Shown: positions 1-8,575, numbered from the stretch's first letter. The stretch: DNA of 64,000 bases from Mycolicibacterium neoaurum VKM Ac-1815D (GCF_000317305.3 NC_023036.2:4092001-4156000), one strand, 5' to 3'. Made by a program: numbers and translations. Notes: generated by a model not told the origin, from the sequence alone.

Positions 1-9
1 GGCTCCGCG

Positions 10-594
10 TCACGTGATCGGCACCGCAGTCCACTCAGGATGTCCACTCCAACGGACGTAGAGCTGATTGGGCAACGGGTGCCCCCAGGTGGGCATCAGC
101 AGCATGTCGTGCCCCTCGTTCGGACGGATGGTTGTGTCCCGCGGAAGATTCCTGTTGACCGGACCCGCTTGCGAAGCGTCGACCTCGACTCCCTCGGCAG
201 TTTCCGTGCCGATGTTTCGCAGTACGTATCGGTTCTCCCTCGGGTTCTCGATCCGCCAACGAACCTCCGTAGGCCGCTCGTGATCCTCAATCTCCGGCTC
301 GACACTGGCGGGATCGTCATCGGACGAGCCCACAGGGGCCGTCGGGCCGACGTCGCCCAATTCCTGCATCTGCCGGCGGACGGCAAGCTCGGCTAGACGG
401 TTCGAGCGTTCAGCGGCTTCTGCGCTCCGCAACGCGGCCTCGGCTGACAACTGCTCCCACCGAAGCGACTTGCGAGACAGAGCCGCGGACCACACTGAAA
501 CAAGTAGCGCGACCACCGCGGTCACAGCGGCCCAGACCGCAGGATCAGTCCAATCGATTCCTTCGCCCACCTCGGTGAGGCTACTCAGGTTCAC
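10..594 (-). CDS. hypothetical membrane-anchored protein of an integrated element
   Basis: I do not recognise this protein. Read from a GTG at 594 it has 194 residues: one predicted membrane helix at about residues 18-36, an Ala/Glu/Arg-rich probable coiled coil at about 40-80, an acidic Pro/Ser linker, and a beta-rich C-terminal domain with many Asn, Pro and Trp. The frame stays open up to a TTG at 753 that lies inside the tRNA-derived core, so the true start is uncertain; no clear Shine-Dalgarno precedes 594. It is the only gene seen left of the att site, so it is probably cargo at the right end of a mobile element. No function is proposed. Confidence 0.55.
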   Translation of the reverse strand: MNLSSLTEVGEGIDWTDPAVWAAVTAVVALLVSVWSAALSRKSLRWEQLSAEAALRSAEAAERSNRLAELAVRRQMQELGDVGPTAPVGSSDDDPASVEPEIEDHERPTEVRWRIENPRENRYVLRNIGTETAEGVEVDASQAGPVNRNLPRDTTIRPNEGHDMLLMPTWGHPLPNQLYVRWSGHPEWTAVPIT

Positions 595-749
595 CGACAC
601 GGAGTTGCTGGTGCTCCGCAGTTTCCCCGTATAAACGCCCACAACCCTTGGCGATCTTCCACAGACTTTTACAGGCAGTTGATCGACGAAACCTCTTGAA
701 CTGCTTGGACTTCCACAGCTTACAGCAACCGTCAGCGGACGCCTCAGCG

Positions 750-788
750 CCAAACTAGCTACGCGGGTTCGATTCCCGTCGCCCGCTC
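750..788 (+). mobile_element. attachment-site core: 3' remnant of a tRNA-Gly gene
   Basis: These 39 bases read as the anticodon-loop end, anticodon-stem 3' strand, variable loop, T arm (GGTTCGATTCC) and acceptor 3' strand (GCCCGCTC) of an actinobacterial tRNA-Gly, probably UCC. The 5' half is missing: the bases before it belong to the hypothetical gene and cannot form a D arm or acceptor partner. A strong terminator follows at the spacing expected after a tRNA. This is the usual look of the distal att site left when an integrase recombines into a tRNA 3' end. Integration at tRNA-Gly is known for mycobacteriophage L5 and relatives. The integrase and the restored tRNA would lie left of the window. 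Confidence 0.75.
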
Positions 789-799
789 AGATGCAGACC

Positions 800-834
800 G
801 GCCCTACCGGCGGAAACGCTGGTAGGGCCTTTTT
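800..834 (+). terminator. rho-independent terminator downstream of the tRNA-Gly remnant
   Basis: A 13-bp stem (800-812 with 817-829, one G-U pair) closed by a GAAA loop is followed by five T at 830-834. It is presumably the original terminator of the host tRNA-Gly gene, so the sequence to its right is chromosomal. Confidence 0.85.
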
Positions 835-859
835 CGAGGGTACAGCTGCGGGCAGGCGG

Positions 860-1291
860 TCAGCCGTCCAGCTTGGCGGCGAGCTCGGGGCACTCGTACT
901 TCACAGCCACCGTGACGATCGTCGTCAGCGCATCCGGCCGCAGCTGACTGCCCATCTGGATCAGTACATCGACCACGTCCTGGACGGAATCGTTGAAACG
1001 GCTCTCGCCCATGATGCAAGCCAGCGACAGCTGGTCGGCAATCGCATCATCCGGCCCGTCGATACCGGCGGCGCGCACCTCGTCCAGGGCCTGCTGCGAG
1101 ACACCGGGCGTCGGGCTGCCGGTGCTGGGTGTTCTGGTTGACGGCGTCTTCGTGGTGGTCCGCTTCGGCGTGCTCGTGGTGTAGGGCGCGACGTCATCCG
1201 GTGCCGTCGCCACCCCGGTGGTGCTGCCACCGCACCCGGCGATCAGGACCGCCCCGGCCACCCCGCACGCCGCAACCGCTGTCTTGCCCAT
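860..1291 (-). CDS. DUF732-type secreted lipoprotein
   Basis: A 143-residue protein exported by the lipoprotein pathway. The start is ATG 1291, preceded by a GGGGGAGG Shine-Dalgarno; a longer reading from 1330 lacks a signal. The signal peptide ends in the lipobox LIAGC, with the acylated Cys at residue 20. A Thr/Pro/Ser-rich spacer follows (about 35-65), then a small helical domain with two Cys (SLACIMG and KYECPEL) typical of the mycobacterial DUF732 family. Its role is unknown; family members are small cell-envelope proteins. It is transcribed toward the att site and is divergent from the serine hydrolase. Confidence 0.8.
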   Translation of the reverse strand: MGKTAVAACGVAGAVLIAGCGGSTTGVATAPDDVAPYTTSTPKRTTTKTPSTRTPSTGSPTPGVSQQALDEVRAAGIDGPDDAIADQLSLACIMGESRFNDSVQDVVDVLIQMGSQLRPDALTTIVTVAVKYECPELAAKLDG

Positions 1292-1517
1292 GTTGCCTCC
1301 CCCGCCCCGCCCCCGCAGTGCGGCTACCACCGTATCGCCGCCGTGAGCGGTCGGCCGCCGTCATGCGCAAGATGCTTGTCGCGGAACGGTTGTCGAGACG
1401 TCGGCCGTAAGCCGATCGTCACCGAACCGCGACGCAACGGCCGCGCGGTCGTCACCTGGGCCATCGGCGCAGGACGTACGGTGGCCGGAGTCATCGGATG
1501 CGACTGGAGGTCGAGCT

Positions 1518-2723
1518 GTGCACCGCTCCCCCGTCGTGTCACCCACCGTGTCCGTGAACGGCATCTGCGTCCAGGATTTCACCGGCGTGCGCGATGCCTT
1601 CGAACGGAACTTCAGCGAGCGCGGTGACATCGGTGCCGCGGTCGCGGTCTGGGTCGACGGCGATCTGGTGGTCAACCTCTGGGGTGGCAGCGCCGACGCG
1701 GCGGGGACGCGGCCCTGGCGGTCCGACACGTTGGCCAGCATCTACTCCGGGTCCAAGGGTCTGACGAGTACCTGCATCCACCTGCTGGCCGACCGCGGCG
1801 AGCTCGACCTGGACGCGCCGGTCGCCCGGTACTGGCCGGAGTTCGGCCAGGCCGGCAAGGAGAACATCACCGTCGCGATGGTGCTGGCCCACCGGTCCGG
1901 GGTGATCGGGCCGCGGCATCGGCTGCGTCCGGAACAGACGCTCGACTGGGACGGCGTGTGCGCGCGGATCGCCGGGTCGCCACCGTGGTGGGAACCGGGT
2001 ACCGCGCAGGGATATCACATGGTGACGTTCGGCTTCATCCTCGGCGAGCTGGTGCGCCGGGTCACCGGGCGCACCCTGGGCAGGTATCTGCGCACCGAGA
2101 TCGCCGAGCCGCTCGGTATCGACGTGCACGTCGGACTGCCCGCCGCCGAGCACCACCGATGCGCGGAGATGATCAACAAGCCCCACATCCGCGACGTGCT
2201 GGCCGGCGGTGGCGCGCCGGGGCAGCCGGCCCGCCTTGACGAACACCCGATGGCCGGGCTCGCCGTGGCCATGGGATTCGTGCCCGACGACGAGCTGGGT
2301 TCGACCGATATCGACAGCTGGCGCGCCGCGGAATTCCCGGGCACCAACAGCCACGTCAGCGCGCACGGTCTCGCGACGTTCTACAACGCACTGGCCCAGG
2401 AGAAGCTGCTCAGCCGCGAACTGATGGAGCGGGTTCGGGTGTCCCAGGGCGGATTCGACACCGATGTCGTCCTCGGCGCCCGGGTCGCCGACCACGGGTG
2501 GGGCCTGGGTTACATGCTCAACCAACGCGGTGTGGCCGGGCCGAACACCGCGATCTTCGGCCACGGCGGTTCCGGTGGGTCGTTCGCCTTCGTCGACCTG
2601 GAACACCGCATCGGCTACTCGTATGTGATGAACTATTTCGACGCCACGAAATGCAATGCCGACCCGCGCACGCTGGCGCTGTCCGACGAGGTCTATATCG
2701 CGCTCGGCGTGAAAAAGGCCTGA
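1518..2723 (+). CDS. serine hydrolase, class C beta-lactamase/esterase family
   Basis: A 401-residue protein of the beta-lactamase-related fold (EstB/LipL-type esterases). The nucleophile motif SGSK is at residues 77-80, which fits the SxxK box; a Tyr-containing second motif (GYHMV) follows at about residue 175, and a glycine-rich HGGSGGS stretch near residue 350 matches the third box region. There is no signal peptide, so it is probably cytoplasmic and acts on ester or amide substrates rather than antibiotics. The GTG start has GGAGG at 1506-1510. It stands alone, divergent from the lipoprotein gene; the substrate cannot be inferred. Confidence 0.85.
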   Translation: MHRSPVVSPTVSVNGICVQDFTGVRDAFERNFSERGDIGAAVAVWVDGDLVVNLWGGSADAAGTRPWRSDTLASIYSGSKGLTSTCIHLLADRGELDLDAPVARYWPEFGQAGKENITVAMVLAHRSGVIGPRHRLRPEQTLDWDGVCARIAGSPPWWEPGTAQGYHMVTFGFILGELVRRVTGRTLGRYLRTEIAEPLGIDVHVGLPAAEHHRCAEMINKPHIRDVLAGGGAPGQPARLDEHPMAGLAVAMGFVPDDELGSTDIDSWRAAEFPGTNSHVSAHGLATFYNALAQEKLLSRELMERVRVSQGGFDTDVVLGARVADHGWGLGYMLNQRGVAGPNTAIFGHGGSGGSFAFVDLEHRIGYSYVMNYFDATKCNADPRTLALSDEVYIALGVKKA

Positions 2724-2802
2724 CCGCGCCGGACTTCGCCGCGGTCGAGCTTCGCTGTGATCGAGCACAGGAACCCCGATGCGCTGTCGGTACGCTGGGA
2801 AC

Positions 2803-3627
2803 ATGAACGGCGTACTCGTCATCCTCATCGTGCTCGTCATCGCGGCGATCGCCTTCGTCGTGTTCAACTCGTCGCAGGCCAACGACCGCAAGGCCGCCGA
2901 GTCACTGTCCGATGCGAAGGCCGACGCGCGCCGGGTGATCGAACGCCTCGGCGGGCAGGTGCTCAACATCACCGGCAACGACGATGCCTCCAAGCAGGCG
3001 ATGGCGGACGCCTCCGAGCGGTACACCGCCGCGTCCTCGCAGATCGACCAGGCCACCACCGCCAAGCAGGCCGAGCTGGCCAAGGAGAGCGCCATCGAGG
3101 GCCTGTACTACGTGCGCGCCGCGCGCACCGCGATGGGCATGGATCCGGGTCCGGAGCTGGAATCCCTTGCCGGACAACGCACCGCCGGTGCCGTCACCGA
3201 GGATCGCCGCGTCGAGTTCGAGGGCAGGCAGATCGAGGCTTCCCCGACACCGTCGGAGCGCACCCCGAATTACTATCCGGGCGGGCGCGTCGCGGGACGT
3301 CCGGTGCCCGCGGGCTGGTACTCCGAGCCGTGGTGGAAGCCGGCCCTGGTGGCCGGCGCCTGGGGTCTCGGTTCGGCCATGTTGTTCAGTGCCATGTTCA
3401 GCGGGATGTCCGGTGTCGGTTACGACGCGCAGGCGTTCGAATCCGGTTACGGCGACGGGTTCCAGGACGGCCTGGCCCAGGGTGAGCTCGGCGATGGCGG
3501 CGGTATGGACCAGAGCGGCTGGGATGGCGGGGACCAGGGCGGCTGGGATTCCGGCGGCTGGGATTCCGGCGGCTGGGACGGCGGGGGCGATTTCGGCGGT
3601 GGCGATTTCGGCGGGTTCGACTTCTAG
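2803..3627 (+). CDS. membrane protein with Gly/Trp/Asp-repeat C-terminus
   Basis: A 274-residue protein, not assigned to a function. ATG 2803 is chosen because the N-terminal helix (residues 3-21, Val/Ile/Leu-rich) starts right after it; an ATG 24 bases upstream only adds polar residues. A helical Ala/Lys/Glu segment follows (about 25-110), then a second hydrophobic stretch near 185-205 after the sequence WYSEPWWK. The last 50 residues are low-complexity repeats of GGWDS and GGGDF. Similar Gly-rich tails occur in mycobacterial envelope proteins. It may anchor or scaffold at the membrane. A possible leader ORF and the exporter gene follow on the same strand. Confidence 0.75.
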   Translation: MNGVLVILIVLVIAAIAFVVFNSSQANDRKAAESLSDAKADARRVIERLGGQVLNITGNDDASKQAMADASERYTAASSQIDQATTAKQAELAKESAIEGLYYVRAARTAMGMDPGPELESLAGQRTAGAVTEDRRVEFEGRQIEASPTPSERTPNYYPGGRVAGRPVPAGWYSEPWWKPALVAGAWGLGSAMLFSAMFSGMSGVGYDAQAFESGYGDGFQDGLAQGELGDGGGMDQSGWDGGDQGGWDSGGWDSGGWDGGGDFGGGDFGGFDF

Positions 3628-3644
3628 CCGCGACGCGAGATCGT

Positions 3645-3650
3645 TAGGGT
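3645..3650 (+). promoter_or_regulatory. candidate -10 box for a leaderless transcript
   Basis: TAGGGT fits the mycobacterial TANNNT -10 consensus. Its last T lies exactly seven bases before the A of ATG 3657, so transcription would begin on that ATG. The -35 region is not convincing. Confidence 0.45.
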
Positions 3651-3656
3651 GCTCGT

Positions 3657-3710
3657 ATGAGTCCGAAGACGCATGAGGTGGGGCTGCCGGTCCCACCGCC
3701 AGCCCCGTAA
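3657..3710 (+). CDS. candidate 17-residue leader peptide upstream of the exporter gene
   Basis: A short frame, MSPKTHEVGLPVPPPAP then TAA, begins at the predicted +1 of the promoter at 3645. It contains two mutually exclusive hairpin options: 3677-3682 with 3692-3697 (GGTGGG/CCCACC), and 3680-3686 with 3700-3706 (GGGGCTG/CAGCCCC). The Pro-rich end (PPPAP) is the kind of sequence on which ribosomes pause. The exporter starts 97 bases downstream. Leader-peptide attenuation is described for related cmr/cmx/cmlA chloramphenicol exporters, so a regulatory role is plausible. Coding status is not proven. Confidence 0.35.
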   Translation: MSPKTHEVGLPVPPPAP

Positions 3711-3806
3711 CTCCAGCATTTATCGGCACGTGTGTTCGCTGCGCGCGTGCGGGTGCCGGCCGTGGTGACGAGATGAATCCCCATACCTCTCACCGTGGAA
3801 GCGTCG

Positions 3807-4982
3807 ATGTCTCGTACCCTCTATCTACTTGCCCTGGCCGTATTCGCCATGGGCACTTCGGAATTCATGCTCGCGGGCCTGGTGCCCGATATCGCCGCCG
3901 ATCTCGGCATCCCGGTCGGCGCAGCCGGTCTGCTGACCTCGCTGTTCGCCGCCGGTATGGTGATCGGCGCACCGGTGATGGCGGCCTGCGCCCGCCGATT
4001 CCCGGTCCGCACGAGCCTGACCACCTTTCTGCTGGTCTTCGCGGCCGCTCATGTGGCCGGCGCGGCGACCACCAGCTTCCCCCTGCTGCTGGGTACCCGG
4101 GTGCTCGCCGCCCTGGCCAATGCCGGGTTCCTGGCGGTGGGACTGCGGGCGGCCACCGCCTCGGTCGCGGCCGACCGCCGGGGGCATGCGCTGGCGGTCC
4201 TGCTCGCCGGTACGACGTTGGCGATGGTGCTCGGCGTGCCCGCAGGGGCACTGCTCGGAATCCTTCTCGGTTGGCGAGCCACGTTCTGGGCGGTGGCACT
4301 GTTGTGTGCGCCCGCCCTCATCGGCATCGTCGCCGGGATCCGCAGCGGCCCGCAACCCGAGCCTGAACGGGTCTCGCTGCGCACGGAGTTGGCCCAACTC
4401 CGCTCCCCCGCGTTGGCTGCGGTGATGGTGCTCGCCGCCGCCGTGAACGGTGCGACCTTCGCGGCGTTCACGTTCCTGGCGCCCGTGGTGACCGACACGG
4501 CCGGGCTGGACCGCTCGTGGATCACCGTGGCGCTCATGCTTTTCGGGATCGGTTCATACCTGGGGGTGCGGCTGGCCGGCCAGTTGTCCGATGACCGGCC
4601 CGGCACCGTGATGTTCACCGGCGGACCGCTTTTGGTTCTGGGCTGGGTCTTGCTCGGGACCTGGGCTGGACATCCGTGGGTGCTGCTCGTCCTGGTGTTC
4701 GGCCAGGGTGTGCTGTCCTTCGCGGTGGGCACCACGCTGATCACCCGCGTGCTCTATGCCGCGTCCGGAGCACCGACGATGGCCGGTTCGTACGCGACGG
4801 CCGCGCTCAACCTCGGCGCGGTGTGCGGGCCCGCCGTAGCCGGGCTGACATTGACCAGCCCCGCCGGCCCCCTCGGGCCGGTGTGGACCGCGGCCGTGTT
4901 GTCCACGGCCGGGGTCGTGTGTGCGCTGCTCGCGCCGCACCTGGTGGCCGGGCCTAGAGGCGGCTCTCCAACCGCGCGGTGA
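3807..4982 (+). CDS. MFS drug exporter, Cmx/CmrA-type chloramphenicol efflux family
   Basis: A 391-residue, 12-helix major facilitator. The N-terminal motif LAVFAMGTSEFMLAGLVPDI and the following AAGLLTSLFAAGM segment are hallmarks of the Cmx/CmrA/Cml chloramphenicol exporters of actinobacteria. ATG 3807 is preferred over GTG 3795 because GGAAG lies seven bases before it. The protein would export phenicols or similar compounds by proton antiport at the inner membrane. It ends inside the 3' end of the convergent antiporter gene (29-bp tail overlap). The leader region at 3645-3806 suggests inducible expression. The substrate is inferred from family only. Confidence 0.85.
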   Translation: MSRTLYLLALAVFAMGTSEFMLAGLVPDIAADLGIPVGAAGLLTSLFAAGMVIGAPVMAACARRFPVRTSLTTFLLVFAAAHVAGAATTSFPLLLGTRVLAALANAGFLAVGLRAATASVAADRRGHALAVLLAGTTLAMVLGVPAGALLGILLGWRATFWAVALLCAPALIGIVAGIRSGPQPEPERVSLRTELAQLRSPALAAVMVLAAAVNGATFAAFTFLAPVVTDTAGLDRSWITVALMLFGIGSYLGVRLAGQLSDDRPGTVMFTGGPLLVLGWVLLGTWAGHPWVLLVLVFGQGVLSFAVGTTLITRVLYAASGAPTMAGSYATAALNLGAVCGPAVAGLTLTSPAGPLGPVWTAAVLSTAGVVCALLAPHLVAGPRGGSPTAR

Positions 4983-6630
4983 CACTGGCCTCCTGCAGAT
5001 CGAGGCGTTCGAGCATGGCGCGCACGGCCTCGTCCTCGATGCGACCGTCTTCGAGCTCGGCGATCAGCGCGGCCCGCTGGGCACCGAGCACCGCCCGGTA
5101 AACCGTCGAGAACACCTCGGCCCGTTTGGTGGGCGCACCGGGATCGGGCATCTCGTCGGCGTCCTGCGCGTGCCGGGCGATGACGGCGCGGATCTCGGCG
5201 ACCAGTTCCTGGTTGATCCCCGCCGGCGGGTGGGCGTGAAAATCGGCAAGCACATCGTCGGCGGCCCGCTGGACCACCTGCTCGGCCTTGATCTCCTCGG
5301 CCCGGTCGTCGGCGTGGTCGTCGTTGAATCGCGACAGGTGCAGCCGCCGGATCAGCCATGGCAGCGTCGACCCTTGGATCAGCAGCGTCCCGACGCTGAC
5401 CACGAACGCGATGGCCTGGATGGTGGCGCGCTCGGGGAAGGGCTCACCGTCGATCGTGGTGGCCGGGATGGCGGCGGCGGCCGCCAGGGTGACCACCCCG
5501 CGCATCCCGGTCCAGGAGACCACCACGTTCTCCTGCCAGCTCAGCGAGCGGCGGTCGATCCGGGAGCGCCACTTCGCCAGCGGCCGGTCCCGCGTCGTGC
5601 CGCGGCCGGTATCGGGTACCGGGACACTCCATTTCGCCTCGACGTGGCGGGCGAGCTTGCTGCGCCCGAACATCAGGAACACCGACACCGGGCGGATCAC
5701 CAGGACCAGCACCAGCACGATCGCCGAGGCGATAGCGACCTGTGTCAGTGATTCGTGTGCCTCCTGCAGATCCTGCAGCACGAACCGCAGATGCAGGCCG
5801 ATGTAGGCGAAGACGAACGCTTCCAGCAGGACGTCGACGGAGTTCCACACGTAGCGTTCCTGCAGTCTGGTCTGATAGCCGGCCGACAATGTCCCGCTGC
5901 CGACGACGAACCCGGCCACCACGACCGCCAGCACACCCGAGGCGTGCAGCTCCTCGGCCACGATGAATGCGGCGAACGGGACCACCAGACCCTGCACCGT
6001 CTCCAGGCCGGGGTTGGCCAGCCGCCGGCGGATCCACAGGGTGATCCACCCGAGCAGCGCACCGACGACCGGTCCCACCACGGCGCTGTAGGCGAACAGC
6101 AGCACCGGATTGTCGATGAACGTGCGGGTACCGGCCACCTGGGCCACCGCGATGCTGAACAACGTCAGCGCGGCGGCATCGTTGATCAGGCTCTCCCCGG
6201 TGAGGATCGCCATCACCTTCTTCGGCAGCCCGAGCTTGCGGCCCACGGCGACGGCGGTCACCGCGTCCGGCGGCGCGACGATCGCCCCCAGCACCAGTGC
6301 GGTGGCGAAGGTCAGCGGCACCAGCACCAGCCACGCCGACACCGCCGCCACGGTGAACGCGCTGATCACCACCAGGCCCACCCCGAGGCCGAGGATCGGC
6401 CGGATGTTGCGCAGGAAGGTCGGGAAGGAGAAGTTCAGTGCCGCCGAATACAGCAAGGGCGGCAGCACCACCGTGAGCAGGATGTGCGAGTCCAGCTCGG
6501 GCGGTTCGAAATCCGGCGCGAACGACACGGCAATGCCGACCATCACGATGATCAGGGCGGGTTCCAACCCGCGCCGATGCGCGATGGCGGTCACGACGAT
6601 GGCCCCGACGACGACGAGAATCAACTCCAC
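4954..6630 (-). CDS. Na+/H+ antiporter, CPA1 family
   Basis: A 558-residue inner-membrane cation/proton antiporter. About the first 400 residues form the multi-helix transport domain, including the GESLINDAAAL motif around residues 145-155 with the ion-binding Asn-Asp pair, and an upstream APPDAVTAVAVGRK segment typical of CPA1 exchangers. The last 120 residues are a charged cytoplasmic helical tail (RAEVFSTVYRAVLGAQRAAL) as in YjcE/NhaP relatives such as Rv2287. It should help pH and Na+ homeostasis. The ATG start is in a good context. It overlaps the convergent exporter gene by 29 bases and has no obvious operon partner. Confidence 0.9.
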   Translation of the reverse strand: MELILVVVGAIVVTAIAHRRGLEPALIIVMVGIAVSFAPDFEPPELDSHILLTVVLPPLLYSAALNFSFPTFLRNIRPILGLGVGLVVISAFTVAAVSAWLVLVPLTFATALVLGAIVAPPDAVTAVAVGRKLGLPKKVMAILTGESLINDAAALTLFSIAVAQVAGTRTFIDNPVLLFAYSAVVGPVVGALLGWITLWIRRRLANPGLETVQGLVVPFAAFIVAEELHASGVLAVVVAGFVVGSGTLSAGYQTRLQERYVWNSVDVLLEAFVFAYIGLHLRFVLQDLQEAHESLTQVAIASAIVLVLVLVIRPVSVFLMFGRSKLARHVEAKWSVPVPDTGRGTTRDRPLAKWRSRIDRRSLSWQENVVVSWTGMRGVVTLAAAAAIPATTIDGEPFPERATIQAIAFVVSVGTLLIQGSTLPWLIRRLHLSRFNDDHADDRAEEIKAEQVVQRAADDVLADFHAHPPAGINQELVAEIRAVIARHAQDADEMPDPGAPTKRAEVFSTVYRAVLGAQRAALIAELEDGRIEDEAVRAMLERLDLQEASVTARLESRL

Positions 6631-6673
6631 CGCAACGATTCTCCCTGCCCGCCGGTGTGTCTGCCGGGCAGGC

Positions 6674-7480
6674 TCAGCTCTGGCAGGTGGGGCACCAGAA
6701 CACGTTGCGCGCCTCCAGTTCGGCGGTGCGCACCGGTGTGCCGCACACCCGGCATGGCTCGCCGGTGCGGCGGTAGACGTAGGTGCGCGGCCTGCCCTCG
6801 CGATAGGAGGGCGCGCCGCGATCGTGTTCGGGACGGACGACGACGATCTTGCCGCGGCGCACCCCGACCTTCATCAGCGCGACGAGGTCGGTCCACATGT
6901 CCTCGAACTCGTCGCCGCCGATATGGGTGCCGGGCCGGTACGGGTCGATCCCGTGGCGGAACAGCAGCTCGCTGCGGTAGACATTGCCGACCCCGGCCAT
7001 CACCTTCTGATCCATCAGCAGCCCGCCGATGGTGCGGCACGACTTGGTGATTCGCTGCCATGCCAACTCGGGATCGGCATCGGAGCGCAGCGGGTCGGGG
7101 CCGAGCCGGGCGAGTACATCATCGACTCCCCCGTCGTCGATCACCTCACACGCCGTCGGTCCACGCAGATCGGTGTAGTGGTCGGCACCGACCATTCGCA
7201 TCCGCACCGCACCCACCGGCGCGGGCAGTGCGCCGTCCTCGCCGAGCGGTGCCTCGGTGAAGCTGCCGTACAGGCCGAGGTGGACATGCACCACCGCACC
7301 GCCGTCGTAATGGTGGAACAGGTGCTTACCCCAGGCATCGGCGGTACGCAGCACCCGGCCGGAGACGGCGGCCGCACCCTCGGTGAAGCGACCCTGCGGG
7401 CTGGCCACCACGACCGGGGCCCGGCCGAACCGCTTCTGGTGCAGCCGGGCCAGCCGATGCAGCGTGTGGCCCTCCGGCAT
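6674..7480 (-). CDS. nei: DNA glycosylase/AP lyase, Fpg/Nei family (Nei1)
   Basis: A base-excision repair enzyme of 268 residues that removes oxidised pyrimidines and cleaves the abasic site. The N-terminus MPEGHTLHRLA supplies the catalytic Pro2 and Glu3. The central MAGVGNVYRSELLF motif belongs to the helix-two-turn-helix DNA-binding unit. The C-terminus carries the zinc finger, with C-x2-C pairs (PCRVC and WCPTC). Length and sequence match mycobacterial Nei1 (Rv2464c). It lies 14 bases downstream of rpiB on the same strand, the order also known in M. tuberculosis, so the two are probably cotranscribed. Confidence 0.95.
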   Translation of the reverse strand: MPEGHTLHRLARLHQKRFGRAPVVVASPQGRFTEGAAAVSGRVLRTADAWGKHLFHHYDGGAVVHVHLGLYGSFTEAPLGEDGALPAPVGAVRMRMVGADHYTDLRGPTACEVIDDGGVDDVLARLGPDPLRSDADPELAWQRITKSCRTIGGLLMDQKVMAGVGNVYRSELLFRHGIDPYRPGTHIGGDEFEDMWTDLVALMKVGVRRGKIVVVRPEHDRGAPSYREGRPRTYVYRRTGEPCRVCGTPVRTAELEARNVFWCPTCQS

Positions 7481-7494
7481 CGGTCAGACCGCGA

Positions 7495-7974
7495 TCAGGC
7501 CGGAGCTCCGGGTACCGGCGGTGCGACGTGGTCGACCTCGTAGGCGGCCAGGATGTCGATACGACGCTGGTGGCGTTCGGCCTCCGACCAGGGGGTGGCA
7601 AGGAAGGCATCGACGATCGCGAGCGCCTCCTCCTCGCTGTGCATGCGGCCACCGAGGCCGATCAGCTGGGCGTTGTTGTGCTCGCGGGCCAGCTTCGCGG
7701 TCTCCACGCTCCACGCCAGCGCACAGCGGGCACCGGGCACCTTGTTCGCGGCGATCTGCTCGCCGTTGCCCGATCCGCCGAGCACGATGCCCAGGCTGTC
7801 CGGGTCGGCGACCGTCTTGACCGCGGTGTCGATGCAGAACGCCGGATAGTCGTCATCGGCGTCATAGCTGTAGGCGCCGCAGTCGACCGGCTCGTGGCCA
7901 CTCTTCCTGAGGTGCTCGATGATGGTCTTCTTGAACTCGAACCCGGCATGGTCGGCACCGATGTAGACGCGCAT
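7495..7974 (-). CDS. rpiB: ribose-5-phosphate isomerase B
   Basis: A 159-residue isomerase of the RpiB/LacAB fold that interconverts ribose 5-phosphate and ribulose 5-phosphate in the non-oxidative pentose phosphate pathway. The N-terminal MRVYIGADHAGFEFK holds the substrate-binding Asp-His; GGSGNGEQIAANK at about residues 69-81 holds the phosphate loop and the catalytic Glu used by the actinobacterial enzymes in place of Cys. ATG 7974 is preferred over upstream in-frame codons because homology starts there and AGGG lies just before it. It leads the rpiB-nei pair. Confidence 0.95.
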   Translation of the reverse strand: MRVYIGADHAGFEFKKTIIEHLRKSGHEPVDCGAYSYDADDDYPAFCIDTAVKTVADPDSLGIVLGGSGNGEQIAANKVPGARCALAWSVETAKLAREHNNAQLIGLGGRMHSEEEALAIVDAFLATPWSEAERHQRRIDILAAYEVDHVAPPVPGAPA

Positions 7975-7984
7975 GGCGGTAACC

Positions 7985-8557
7985 CTACTGACCGGGCTCC
8001 GCGGCACCGCTGCCCACCTGCTGCACGGACAGCCCGTCGAGCAGCACGCCCAGCAGGCGTGGTGTGCGTTCGGCCCACTCGTCGGGGTCGACGTGGGCGA
8101 GGAACCAGGACAGCAGGATGACATCGCGGGCGTCGACATCAGCGCGCAGAACGCCGGCCTCACGCCCGGCGGCGAGCAGGGCGCCGAGAGCGTCACCGAG
8201 TTTGCCCGGCGTGCGCGAGGCGATGTCTCGCCACACCGACGCCTCGACCGCGGCCATCACACCGAACTTCACCCTGGCGTACGCGGCGAGGTGCCCGAAC
8301 CACTTCCGCAGCGCCGCCACGGGCGGCTGCTGTTCGACCAATGCGTATGCCAACGAGACCAATTCGTCGATCTCGTCGTCGTAGAGCGCGCGCATCAGAT
8401 CATCTCGGGTGGCGAAATGTCGGTACAGCGTGGCCTGGCCGACACCGGCGGCCCGCGCGACGGCGCTCAGCTTCAGTTCACCGGGTTCGGTGACCAGCCG
8501 CCGCGCGGCATCGATGATGGCCGACCGGCTGCGCGCGGCGTCGGTGCGCTCGGCCAT
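7985..8557 (-). CDS. TetR-family repressor of the divergent SDR gene
   Basis: A 190-residue repressor. The helix-turn-helix is at about residues 23-50 (SAVARAAGVGQATLYRHFATRDDL), followed by an all-helical ligand-binding domain. ATG 8557 is chosen for its GGGGGTGG Shine-Dalgarno; upstream in-frame codons would run through the operator palindromes. It is divergent from the SDR gene across 84 bases that hold two copies of a perfect palindrome, so it very likely represses both genes. The inducer is unknown and may be the SDR substrate. It lies 10 bases upstream of rpiB, so some read-through into rpiB-nei is possible. Confidence 0.88.
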   Translation of the reverse strand: MAERTDAARSRSAIIDAARRLVTEPGELKLSAVARAAGVGQATLYRHFATRDDLMRALYDDEIDELVSLAYALVEQQPPVAALRKWFGHLAAYARVKFGVMAAVEASVWRDIASRTPGKLGDALGALLAAGREAGVLRADVDARDVILLSWFLAHVDPDEWAERTPRLLGVLLDGLSVQQVGSGAAEPGQ

Positions 8558-8575
8558 GTCCACCCCCCGTCTTGA

